Positions 18,970 to 26,413 are shown, numbered from the stretch's first letter. The stretch: 64,000 nucleotides of DNA from Bdellovibrio bacteriovorus (GCF_001592735.1 NZ_LUKE01000001.1:1086957-1150956); one strand, 5' to 3'. The notes: generated by a model not told the origin, from the sequence alone. Translations and numbers: made by a program.

Positions 18970-20049
18970 TTAAATTAAATTTAAGGTCCGTCGCGAAAGA
19001 TCGACGGATCTTTGCAGAAGTTCATAAGATTGGTTATGCAAGTATTCACTCTTTTGCACGATATCCATGTTCGCTTCCATGTCTTCTGACGACCATCCCA
19101 AAGAATGCGCCACAAATGGAAATGGGGGAGAGATAAATCCTAACTCTCCAAAGAACATCAACATATGACCGGCCACGGCCTGAATATTATCTTGCCCACC
19201 GGTGATAATAAACCCCGCCACTTTATCTTTTATAAGCACTCGATCGCGTAAAGTGATTTGGTTTTGAACGGCATTTAGGCGCTCTGCCATTTTATAGTAC
19301 AGCGAACTTGCGGATCCCCAACGAATGGGGCTTGCAAGCAAAACTACATCGGCCCAATGAACAAGGCCTTCATAGATTTTTACCATTTCATCTTTCGGAT
19401 CCATCTTCGTGATCGAACAGGGCCACGTGCAGGCTTTTTCTGATTTTGAATAAAACCCTTCACAATGCCTGAAGTTAAGCTCCGACAAAGCTAAGAATTG
19501 AGTTTCCAACCCTAATTCTGTCTCGGCTTTCTTTAGCGTGCTTTTTAATAGCTCTTCAGAAGTTGAATAGCGTGGATGTTCTTTATCCATCGCCGTTGTT
19601 GAAATTCCCAAAACGCGAATCGGCCCCGGCGCGCGTTTCGGCTCGCGAGCCACATCTTGCATCGGATTATAATGCGGTTTGATTCTTTCAGTTTCCCCGG
19701 CCACATTGATGTACAAAATTCCTGATTCAATTTTCAACGGATAAGTGGAAAGTTTTCCACCGTGGGAAGCAAGAGGCTCGTGAGCACGATTCATTGCCTC
19801 ACCGGATTGATGATGAAATTCCCAATAATGCCATGGGCACTCCATGCAGCCTTTTTTCAGTTTGCCTTTTGCTAAAGGCCCACCCATATGATTGCAACGC
19901 GCGTGGACAGCTCCGAATTGACCTTCATGGTAAGAAATAACGATTCTTTTTTCCTGCAAGGTCACTTCTTTAAGAAAACCCGTGGTCTCAAGCTCTTTTA
20001 CCAATTCTTCAGTATTTCCAAGGGAAATCCAGTCCGCAGAACCAAACAT
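18970..20049 (-). CDS. Rieske [2Fe-2S] - flavodoxin-like fusion protein
   Basis: A 359-residue protein with two redox modules. Residues about 10-110 form a Rieske ferredoxin: RCNHMGGPL and CPWHYWEF supply the C-x-H and C-x2-H cluster ligands. Residues about 140-330 form a flavodoxin/NADPH-dependent FMN reductase fold: PIRVLGISTTAMD (phosphate loop position), ASPIRWGSASSLYYKMAERL (flavin edge) and FIITGGQDNIQAVAGHMLMFF. The fusion could pass electrons between a flavin and a [2Fe-2S] centre inside one chain, with substrate oxygenation by a partner. The ATG at 20049 has AAGGA 6 nt upstream; longer starts are poorer. It is convergent with the acyl-CoA dehydrogenase. Confidence 0.82.
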   Translation of the reverse strand: MFGSADWISLGNTEELVKELETTGFLKEVTLQEKRIVISYHEGQFGAVHARCNHMGGPLAKGKLKKGCMECPWHYWEFHHQSGEAMNRAHEPLASHGGKLSTYPLKIESGILYINVAGETERIKPHYNPMQDVAREPKRAPGPIRVLGISTTAMDKEHPRYSTSEELLKSTLKKAETELGLETQFLALSELNFRHCEGFYSKSEKACTWPCSITKMDPKDEMVKIYEGLVHWADVVLLASPIRWGSASSLYYKMAERLNAVQNQITLRDRVLIKDKVAGFIITGGQDNIQAVAGHMLMFFGELGFISPPFPFVAHSLGWSSEDMEANMDIVQKSEYLHNQSYELLQRSVDLSRRTLNLI

Positions 20050-20149
20050 GCTCATTCCTTTTTTAAGAGCCTTAAACCTACACCAAAAAAGCGCTTGAAT
20101 GAAGTGTGTATTATGATGAAATAACCGAACATCAGAAGTGAGGACTAAA

Positions 20150-20644
20150 ATGAATATGACTGACGCAAACTTTTGGAAGAAGTGCAGCACCTGCAAAAAA
20201 CCCATCGGCTTTGGCGCTAGATATTATGTTTGCAGCGTTTCTACCTGCAATGGTGAACGCACCGGTTACGTATTCTGCAGCATTTCGTGCTTTGATGCCC
20301 ACTTACCTGGCGCCCGACATCGTCAAGCGGGTGCTATTGAAAAAATGGCTCCAAAATCAGCCACCGAAACATCTTCACGCACTTTGATTAAGCCTGCGCC
20401 CGTTGCAGGAGCTTCGACATCGACTTTTTCTGGGGCAAAGCCCGTTCCTAAAGATGTTTTGATTATTGCTTCAAGATTAAAAGAGTATGTGACGGCAAGA
20501 TCTGATTTTAATACCTCTGCCTCGGTGATGGATGTCTTATCTGAATACGTTCGCGTGGTCACAGATCGCGCGATTGACAATGCTCGAGCGGATGGTCGCA
20601 AAACCGTTTTAGATCGAGACTTTGATTTTCTTCACAAAACCTAA
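20150..20644 (+). CDS. Zinc-finger/histone-fold protein (ZZ-histone-like)
   Basis: A 164-residue protein. The N terminus carries a cross-brace zinc pattern: C12-x2-C15, C28-x4-C33, C43-x3-C47, H51 and H57, resembling a ZZ/B-box finger. After a low-complexity Ala/Thr/Pro linker (about 60-98), residues about 99-161 show the short histone fold seen in Bdellovibrio histone: an alpha-1 with ASRLKEYVTA, an NTSASVMDVLSEYVRV central helix, and the terminal ADGRKTVLDRDFDF segment (DGRKTV...RD is the hallmark). The ATG at 20150 follows GAGG 6 nt upstream; the GTG at 20138 is less likely. It is convergent with the YdeI-like gene, overlapping by 4 bp. DNA binding and zinc dependence are inferred. Confidence 0.82.
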   Translation: MNMTDANFWKKCSTCKKPIGFGARYYVCSVSTCNGERTGYVFCSISCFDAHLPGARHRQAGAIEKMAPKSATETSSRTLIKPAPVAGASTSTFSGAKPVPKDVLIIASRLKEYVTARSDFNTSASVMDVLSEYVRVVTDRAIDNARADGRKTVLDRDFDFLHKT

Positions 20645-21231
20645 TCGTTCATTCCTAAACCTTTAAGGATCTTCGGAATATACTTTTCAATTCTTGAAAC
20701 TCGAGTCGTTGCTTGTTTTGCTGATGCAAAATGCATCAAATACAAACGCTGACGGCCCGGTGTTAGTCCCTCAAAAGCCGCTTTTAATTTCTTATTGTTT
20801 GCAAGCTTCGTTTTAAACTCGACCGGGATATCTTGTTTCCTTGGCGCTTTTTTTTCGGTCTTTGCCGCAGGCGACGATTCAGCCTTCACCGCTTCTTTGA
20901 TATAGGCTTTAATTGTGGTCTTTAGTTTTGAAATTTCCGCAGCACTTGTGAATTCAAATCTTCGAGCCGTTTGTGAGTTTTCACCCGGAGCCTTTAATAG
21001 GCCCTTAGAATCTTTTAAAAGATGTCCTTTAAAAAACATCAGCGCACAAAAGTTTTTAAAGTTCTGGATGATCGCGATGTTTTGCCCATCATGCGAGTAA
21101 CAAGGCAGACTCCATTTAAAGTCTTCTTGCAGTCCACTATCTAAAGCAATTTGTCTTAGTGATTTGATTTCGGCAGTCCATGCCTTTTGGCTCTTAATAA
21201 ACGCGTCTACTTTAGGATTTGTGTCGCTCAT
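20641..21231 (-). CDS. DUF1801/YdeI-like protein
   Basis: A 196-residue cytoplasmic protein. Residues about 10-115 match the DUF1801 domain (KWSLPCYSHDGQNIAII followed by FFKGHLLKDSKGLL). A Lys/Ala/Pro linker follows, and the C-terminal 50 residues match the YdeI/OmpD-associated module (IPVEFKTKLANNKKLKAAFEGLTPGRQR), with the terminal TRVSRIEKYIPKILKGLG. Its function is not established; YdeI has been linked to peptide resistance in enterobacteria. It overlaps the histone-fold gene stop by 4 bp and is divergent from the peptide operon at 21426, 194 bp away, so the two may share a regulatory region. Confidence 0.82.
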   Translation of the reverse strand: MSDTNPKVDAFIKSQKAWTAEIKSLRQIALDSGLQEDFKWSLPCYSHDGQNIAIIQNFKNFCALMFFKGHLLKDSKGLLKAPGENSQTARRFEFTSAAEISKLKTTIKAYIKEAVKAESSPAAKTEKKAPRKQDIPVEFKTKLANNKKLKAAFEGLTPGRQRLYLMHFASAKQATTRVSRIEKYIPKILKGLGMND

Positions 21232-21425
21232 ACCTGTCGCTCCTTAAGGTCTAACGATAAACGAAGCTTTAGGATGAAGTCAGCCCCCGTGTCCGATTTC
21301 CGAGAAACCGGATCAGAATTTAGCCCCAAACCCCATTTAATTCGTTTATAGGTCAGAATTTTCTGGTCCTGGATTTGAACTATGTGTCCGCGAGCCCAAA
21401 TTTCTGGGTCCACAAAGGAGTAACC

Positions 21426-21554
21426 ATGAACATTCAGAAAATCGTTCGTTCAGTAACGAAAAAGCAAATCAAGTCGACTCAAAAGAAAGCCCAAGGCCAT
21501 TTTGAATTGGGTGGAGTTGGCAATACTCAAATGAACATGATCGCATTTGATTAG
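21426..21554 (+). CDS. 42-residue peptide, candidate modified-peptide precursor
   Basis: A short gene with an excellent AAAGGAG site at 21414-21420 and 5-nt spacing to ATG. The product is 42 residues. The first 23 are strongly basic and amphipathic (MNIQKIVRSVTKKQIKSTQK, then KAQ), the last 19 are neutral to acidic with GHFELGGVGNTQMNMIAFD. A double-glycine follows a Glu-Leu pair (FELGG), a known position for leader cleavage in bacteriocin-like peptides. No cysteines. It is the first gene of an operon with a HExxH hydroxylase-like protein, a cupin-like protein and an ABC exporter, the arrangement of a ribosomally made and modified peptide. The core could be VGNTQMNMIAFD. This is inference; no known precursor family is recognised. 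Confidence 0.62.
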   Translation: MNIQKIVRSVTKKQIKSTQKKAQGHFELGGVGNTQMNMIAFD

Positions 21555-21563
21555 TTTTTTCTT

Positions 21564-21594
21564 CGGGGGCGCCAGCCTCCCCGGGGGCGCACCC
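21564..21594 (+). promoter_or_regulatory. GC-rich element between peptide and first enzyme gene
   Basis: In the 55-nt gap after the peptide stop, a T-run (TTTTTT) is followed by a very GC-rich stretch with two copies of GGGGGCGC (21565-21572 and 21583-21590) and complementary CCTCCCC. It can form a CGGGG/CCCCG or CGCC/GGCG hairpin. There is no T-run after it. It could limit read-through or stabilise the 3' end of the peptide message so that peptide is made in excess over enzymes. Function is inferred. Confidence 0.4.
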
Positions 21595-21609
21595 TTTAAA
21601 GGAGTTTTT

Positions 21610-22482
21610 ATGTACGGAATGTTTGGAATCGAAACAAGTATTGAAAATATCTATAAACTTGCAGCTCCGTTTGTTGGTGATACCGACATCGAAAAGATGC
21701 AAGATCTAAAGCCCTCTTACGTAAACTATTTAAAATCTGTTCATTCTGAATTCCCGATTTTAAATGACCCCGAAATCGTGGTTCGCGATTTAACTCGTTC
21801 TAACCAATTTGCCTCTGCTTTTTCCGCAAGCATTATCGATGACCTTAATCAAGAGCGTATGGTTGGAGACAATTACTCGAAAGATCTGCTTTTGGCTAAC
21901 GCGGAACTAGTTCAGCGCAGTTTAGCACAACTTAAAATCATCCGCCCAGATCTAGCTGAACTTTTTGACTTAGCTGTTCATGCCGTTGTCCTTTGTAATT
22001 CAAATCGCAACTCTGAAGGATTTAGCGCCCACGGAGGTACAACCAATCGTTGCATTGGTCTGATCTGGCTTAACCTACGTCCCGAAATTTCAGAACAAAA
22101 TGTTTTAGAAATGTTGATTCATGAACTCACCCACACTCTAGTGTTTTTAGATGAACTTAATAACGAACATTTTAACTATTACAATATCACTAAACAAGAA
22201 TTTTGGGCCCAATCTTCCATCTTAAAACGTCAACGCCCTATGGATAAAGTCATTCACAGCATTATCGTTTCCATGGAGCTGTTATACACGCGAAAAGAGT
22301 TCTTACCCACTGAACCGGGGCAAAAACTTTTACATCCAAGTTCTCAAGAACTGGTGAAAAATATCTCAGCCTCTATTCAGTCTGTCTTAGAACACCCTCG
22401 CCTTCATGAGGTCTGCAAACCTCGGGCAATCGAGCTGGTTCAGTTAGCAAAAGAGCAATTAAAGATTTATGAGGCTATGTAA
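21610..22482 (+). CDS. HExxH protein, aKG-HExxH-type peptide beta-hydroxylase-like
   Basis: A 290-residue cytoplasmic protein. The motif HELTH is at residues 171-175 (MLIHELTHTLVFLDELN), and a later RPMDKVIHSII (His 216) resembles the RP-x(4)-H stretch of HExxH peptide-modifying enzymes that use iron and 2-oxoglutarate (TIGR04267 type) and hydroxylate beta-carbons of precursor peptides. In this family the second histidine cluster, not a glutamate, completes the iron site. A plain zinc peptidase remains possible. The ATG at 21610 has AAAGGAG 5 nt upstream. It lies 55 nt after the small peptide gene and one nucleotide before the cupin-like gene. Likely target: the upstream peptide. Confidence 0.68.
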   Translation: MYGMFGIETSIENIYKLAAPFVGDTDIEKMQDLKPSYVNYLKSVHSEFPILNDPEIVVRDLTRSNQFASAFSASIIDDLNQERMVGDNYSKDLLLANAELVQRSLAQLKIIRPDLAELFDLAVHAVVLCNSNRNSEGFSAHGGTTNRCIGLIWLNLRPEISEQNVLEMLIHELTHTLVFLDELNNEHFNYYNITKQEFWAQSSILKRQRPMDKVIHSIIVSMELLYTRKEFLPTEPGQKLLHPSSQELVKNISASIQSVLEHPRLHEVCKPRAIELVQLAKEQLKIYEAM

Positions 22483-22483
22483 A

Positions 22484-23572
22484 ATGGAAAAGTTATATAA
22501 AGAAATCGAATCGACCATGTCCCGCATTGAAAGCAAATGGCAAAAGATCAATTATTCCACTGACCATTTTCCCGAAGTTGTTTGGAAAGAAACAAGCTCT
22601 TTAGATCTTTCTGCTTTGGGCGAAGTCTCTAACCAGCTTAAGCTTTTAGATATGCCGGGTGTTCGCTTTCAACAGCAACGCTCTACATTTTCAGATCTGT
22701 ATGTCCAAATCTTTCATAATGGCCGATTCATGATCGAGATCCTAAATTGGTGGGGTGGCCACGTGAATGTGCACGACCATGATTTTTCTGCCGTTCAATT
22801 TCAGCTTAAGGGTGATGCCTTAAACGTCGTTTATGATTTCAAAGCAGAACAAGAAACCGGTGCATTGCGATTTGGAAGTCTTAACGTGCGTGAGTCTGAA
22901 ATCTGGAAAGAAGGCGGACGATCTATCGTGCGTCCCGGCGACGTAGATCCCCACAGTGTTTTCCACATTGGTGAACCGACGACAAGTCTTCTGATCCGCA
23001 CGATTGCAACACCACGATACGGAGCTCAATCAAACTATTTCCCAACCCTAGCGGCTCATTACTATGTGTCTAACGATATCCAGCGCAAAAAACTAACCGC
23101 CTTGGGCCTTTTATCCAGAAAAGCTTCTAAAGAATTTCGCATGAACTTAGAAAAGTTCTTAGACACGCAAAGCTTAAGTGAAAATTTCTTTATGCTTATA
23201 AAACTTGGCTCTTTGCTTTTACAAGAAGACTATAGCGATATTCTTCAGAACTACGCAGACAAAGGCTCTTTAGAAAAGAAGCTTGTAGACAGTGTTGTCC
23301 TAAACAACGGTATTGATTTCTTTAAGACAAAAGCAAATGAAACCTCCGACTTAAATTACGATGAAAAGCTCGCCGCCTTTGCAGTTTCTGCAAGCTGCAA
23401 TCTAGGCAATTTACAAAAAGTGATTTCTCAATTAGGAAATACCGTAAATCCAGAAAGAATCAGTAGCGGCCTTAAGTCGTTTTTAACAAAACTTGATTCT
23501 GGTGACCAAGCAGTGGCGGAAGGTTATCTAGATATTTTTGGAATGGCGGAGTTCGCAAATGAAAAGGTTTAA
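22484..23572 (+). CDS. Cupin-like protein, second candidate tailoring enzyme
   Basis: A 362-residue protein. Residues about 60-190 contain a cupin motif: GGHVNVHDHDFSAVQFQLKG (H97, H99, Q105) and RPGDVDPHSVFHIGE (H157, H161), the two beta-barrel strands that place metal ligands, as in cysteine-dioxygenase-like cupins. Glutamate at the usual third position is replaced by Gln 105. The C-terminal half (about 190-362) is helical and resembles no domain I recognise. It may oxidise a peptide side chain, epimerise, or simply bind substrate. It starts one nucleotide after the HExxH stop and its end overlaps the ABC gene start by 14 bp, so translation of all three is coupled. Confidence 0.62.
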   Translation: MEKLYKEIESTMSRIESKWQKINYSTDHFPEVVWKETSSLDLSALGEVSNQLKLLDMPGVRFQQQRSTFSDLYVQIFHNGRFMIEILNWWGGHVNVHDHDFSAVQFQLKGDALNVVYDFKAEQETGALRFGSLNVRESEIWKEGGRSIVRPGDVDPHSVFHIGEPTTSLLIRTIATPRYGAQSNYFPTLAAHYYVSNDIQRKKLTALGLLSRKASKEFRMNLEKFLDTQSLSENFFMLIKLGSLLLQEDYSDILQNYADKGSLEKKLVDSVVLNNGIDFFKTKANETSDLNYDEKLAAFAVSASCNLGNLQKVISQLGNTVNPERISSGLKSFLTKLDSGDQAVAEGYLDIFGMAEFANEKV

Positions 23573-24935
23573 TATTTATTCATGCCTTTTAAATCGTGAT
23601 GCCGTGATTTCGACAGTTTGGTCTGTTTTACAGCAACTGGTCGTTGCGGCTTCAACATATCTGATTGTTAAATCAATCCAGATGGTGACCGCAGGCGACC
23701 TGCAGCAAGGAATTCAGTATATCAGCGCTTTTGTGATCAGCTTGGTTTTGGTGTATCTGCCAAACACACTGTCCATGGCGTACTTGCAAAGATGGCGCTT
23801 AAGTTCGATCGAAAAATTTGTAAATTCATTTATCGATCACAACAAAGGAAGGACCACCTGGGGTCATGCCAGGAATAAGGTCACTAAGGAATCTTGGCTA
23901 ACTAATGAAAGTTTTGCGGTATTTGATGGGGCAACGGGTTTACTTTATCAGCTTATCTCGACACTTTTGAACTCGCTTTTCAATATCATGGTCATTGCCT
24001 GGGCTTTGGATTCTCGCATTATGGGATGGTACGCCGCCGCGGGTGCCATACTGGTGGGAGTCAATTATCTCTCACGCGGATTTATCAGCAAGTCTTCTTT
24101 AGCTATGCAGGACAGCCGCAACGCCTTATCAAGTTCGATGTTGTCAGCGTGGCAGAATATTTTTATCGGAAATAGATTTAATTTTGAAAATTGGCATCAG
24201 CTTTTTTCAGAGCGCTTTCGTCAATCACGAAAGGCCGCTGCAAGTTATGATATCACTCGTTCAGTGATTTCTAGCATCACCGTATGCGTAGCCCTTTTAA
24301 TTGTGGCCCTAGGAAATGGCATCTTTTTGTGGGAAAACCAGCAAAACATCCCCGCGATTGCGGCTTTATTTATCACTATGCCTCGCCAGCTTCAGATCAT
24401 CCAAAGCATCTTTTCCTTTTTTAACTTAACTCTAAGTTGGAATGGTGTGCGCAATCAGTTGAAAACCCTAGAGGAAACCTTACTTTCAAATAGTGGCACA
24501 AAAGATTCCTTAAGCTATGTACAAATTCCAGAGCTTTCCTTAACTGAAAGGAAAAACGAAATCCCACTATCTACGGCTGATTTCTTTTTCAAAAATATTC
24601 AAGACTCCGCTAAAGGTCGTCGTACTTTGCGTGGACCTAATGGAGCTGGAAAGTCGACTTTGCTTTCTGTCTTGAAAGAAAAAACAGGAGATAGCTCTTT
24701 TATGTTGCCGACAAACTATGAAGACCTTTCGTTCTCCATTGATTTCTTAGATCATTCTGATGGCAATCGCTTGCTCGCCGTATTTCAAAAGATCGAAAAA
24801 CTCGATTCCGTGAAATACATCATTTTAGATGAATGGGACGCAAACCTTGATGGAAAGAATCTTTCTTTAATCAATGATGCCATCGAGCGTTTAGCCGAAA
24901 CTAAAGTCATTATCGAATCCCGACATCGCGGGTAA
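23559..24935 (+). CDS. ABC exporter with shortened ATPase domain
   Basis: A 458-residue inner-membrane half-transporter. Residues about 15-300 hold six hydrophobic segments of an ABC exporter. The nucleotide domain is only about 115 residues: Walker A GPNGAGKST (359-367), a Q-loop position FMLPTNYED (Gln replaced by Thr), a signature-like DHSDGN (399-403) only 15 residues on, Walker B and catalytic Glu IILDE (421-425), D-loop ANLD and an H-loop His 456 two residues from the end. The helical subdomain between Q-loop and signature is almost absent; normal exporters have about 200-240 residues here. No C39 peptidase domain is present, so leader removal needs another protease. It probably exports the modified peptide. 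GGCGGAG lies upstream of the ATG. Confidence 0.75.
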   Translation: MKRFNIYSCLLNRDAVISTVWSVLQQLVVAASTYLIVKSIQMVTAGDLQQGIQYISAFVISLVLVYLPNTLSMAYLQRWRLSSIEKFVNSFIDHNKGRTTWGHARNKVTKESWLTNESFAVFDGATGLLYQLISTLLNSLFNIMVIAWALDSRIMGWYAAAGAILVGVNYLSRGFISKSSLAMQDSRNALSSSMLSAWQNIFIGNRFNFENWHQLFSERFRQSRKAAASYDITRSVISSITVCVALLIVALGNGIFLWENQQNIPAIAALFITMPRQLQIIQSIFSFFNLTLSWNGVRNQLKTLEETLLSNSGTKDSLSYVQIPELSLTERKNEIPLSTADFFFKNIQDSAKGRRTLRGPNGAGKSTLLSVLKEKTGDSSFMLPTNYEDLSFSIDFLDHSDGNRLLAVFQKIEKLDSVKYIILDEWDANLDGKNLSLINDAIERLAETKVIIESRHRG

Positions 24936-24936
24936 T

Positions 24937-24970
24937 AAAAAAGGGAGGTTTTGCACCTCCCCTTTTTATT
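24937..24970 (+). terminator. Intrinsic terminator closing the peptide operon
   Basis: The stem AAAAGGGAGGT / CACCTCCCCTTTTT with a TTTG loop sits two nucleotides after the ABC gene stop. The A-run on the 5' side makes it work for both strands, so it also ends the convergent AhpD-like gene. Confidence 0.85.
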
Positions 24971-25509
24971 TATTTTCTTAACGGCACCGCCGGGAAATCC
25001 ACCGGCACATCAAACGCCACATTGGTGTAGTTTGTGAATGTGTTTAATGCCACGTGCGCCAAGATCTCTGCGATTTCTTCTTCTGAAAAACCGGCTGCTT
25101 TTACGTCAGCGATGTCAGATTTAGAAACCTGACCGCGAGCTTTCACAAGACGAGCTGCAAAGTTTAACGCCGCTTGAGTGCGTGGGTCACTCGACTCACC
25201 GGCTTGTGCGGCGGTCATTTCGGCTGCGGTATTACCGGCACCCTGGCCAAGCACGGTGTGCGCAGCTAAGCAGTATTCACAGCGATTGATATCTGCAACA
25301 AGCACCGCAATCTTTTCACCCAGCTTCGCTCCCAATTTCCCTTTGCTCAAAGCCCCGAATGATGCCCACATGCTTTCAAGAGCAGCGGGGGAATTTCCGA
25401 TCGCTAAGAACATGTTCGGCACTTTACCGAAGCCTTTTTCAATCTGGTCGAACATTTTTTTGTGCGAGCCCGTTGTTTCTTGCGGTGATTTTAGGTTGAT
25501 ATAAGACAT
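24970..25509 (-). CDS. AhpD-like/carboxymuconolactone decarboxylase family protein
   Basis: A 179-residue peroxidase-related protein of the AhpD/CMD fold. The redox motif RCEYCLAAHTVLG (C-x2-C-x3-H) is at about residues 81-93, the pattern of alkylhydroperoxidase AhpD and the uncharacterised peroxidase-related enzymes. Most of the protein is helical. It follows the redoxin gene on the same strand with 10 bp between, so both are transcribed as one unit, and they are divergent from an HxlR regulator. It probably takes part in peroxide or quinone detoxification. The electron donor is not known. Confidence 0.88.
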   Translation of the reverse strand: MSYINLKSPQETTGSHKKMFDQIEKGFGKVPNMFLAIGNSPAALESMWASFGALSKGKLGAKLGEKIAVLVADINRCEYCLAAHTVLGQGAGNTAAEMTAAQAGESSDPRTQAALNFAARLVKARGQVSKSDIADVKAAGFSEEEIAEILAHVALNTFTNYTNVAFDVPVDFPAVPLRK

Positions 25510-25519
25510 AATGACCTCC

Positions 25520-25996
25520 TTAGGCCTGTTTGGTTGTTTGAGTCTGGGTTGCTAAACTACTCACAAACTCGATTAATTTTTCTGTATCTAAAATTCCAAA
25601 ATGCTGCAGAACGATTTCACCGTTTTGATCAATGATGATCGTCGTCGGCGTGCCTTGCATGTCGTAAGCTTTCATCGTCAGCGGCATCCACTCGCCTTCG
25701 CGGTGTTCATCCACTCCGACCGGAAATGGAATTCGCCATTCTTTGATAAAAACTTTTAAAGCCTCTGGCCCCATCGCATGATGGTTTTCAAAAACTGTGT
25801 GCAGACCCACTACGTCGACAGATAAACCTTTAAGTCGTTCAAAAATTTCCATGGTTTGTGGCACCCCGTGATATACACAGCCCGGACACAACATCTGAAA
25901 GGCATGAATGACTTTGATTCTTGGCGCCTCAACATCCAGGTGATAATCTGGTGAAGTGTTGAGCCACTGGCTTACTTGTAGTTGTTGAGCTTTCAT
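25520..25996 (-). CDS. Redoxin/TlpA-like thioredoxin-fold protein
   Basis: A 158-residue thioredoxin-fold protein. The N-terminal segment contains FQMLCPGCVYHG, a CPGC redox pair at the active-site position, followed by the stretch VGLHTVFENHHAMGPEALK and the conserved cis-Pro region GTPTTIIIDQNGEIV. There is no signal peptide, so it is cytoplasmic. It precedes an AhpD-like gene by 10 bp and is divergent from an HxlR regulator. The pair probably forms a small thiol/peroxidase system under HxlR control. Confidence 0.87.
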   Translation of the reverse strand: MKAQQLQVSQWLNTSPDYHLDVEAPRIKVIHAFQMLCPGCVYHGVPQTMEIFERLKGLSVDVVGLHTVFENHHAMGPEALKVFIKEWRIPFPVGVDEHREGEWMPLTMKAYDMQGTPTTIIIDQNGEIVLQHFGILDTEKLIEFVSSLATQTQTTKQA

Positions 25997-26098
25997 TGGC
26001 TCCTCCTTTGTTGTGTTTGATTATTTCAAAATAACAAACGATAACAAGTGGTTACAAAATGGTGTGGTAGGTACTTAACGGTACATCTTGGAGATCTT

Positions 26099-26413
26099 AT
26101 GGACGAAAAAAAATATGACGTGAAGTTTCTAGTCGAGGATATCGTGGGCTGCAAATGGTCCATGTCGATATTAGATATGATCGATAAAGGTATTAATCGT
26201 CCCGGCGCGATGGTGCGAGAACAAGACGGATTAACCACAAAAGTTTTAAATGAAAGACTTCGCAAACTGCAGAAATATCAAGTCATCGATAAAGTGGAAC
26301 ATCCGGAAGTTCCACCACGAGTGGAATATGTCTATACTGAATTTGGAAAAAAGTTTTTAGATATCGTTAAGGCCATTCGCAATCTTGAAGACGAAATGGA
26401 CATCAAAAAATAA
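26099..26413 (+). CDS. HxlR family winged-helix regulator
   Basis: A 104-residue regulator with the HxlR/YodB-like winged-helix fold. The conserved VGCKWSMSILDMI at about residues 16-28 includes the Cys that senses quinones and electrophiles in related proteins. The recognition helix is LTTKVLNERLRKLQKYQVI and the wing is PEVPPRVEYVYTEFG. The ATG at 26099 has GGAG 5 nt upstream. It is divergent from the redoxin/AhpD pair; GGTAC repeats (GTACTTAACGGTAC, about 26071-26084) in the gap are operator candidates. It probably represses that operon until a thiol-reactive compound oxidises the Cys. Confidence 0.9.
   Translation: MDEKKYDVKFLVEDIVGCKWSMSILDMIDKGINRPGAMVREQDGLTTKVLNERLRKLQKYQVIDKVEHPEVPPRVEYVYTEFGKKFLDIVKAIRNLEDEMDIKK

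Noticed and set aside
21228..21413. A 61-codon minus-strand frame upstream of the YdeI-like gene
   Set aside because: It fills the divergent promoter region, has no ribosome site and no recognisable features; the short plus-strand peptide gene is better supported.
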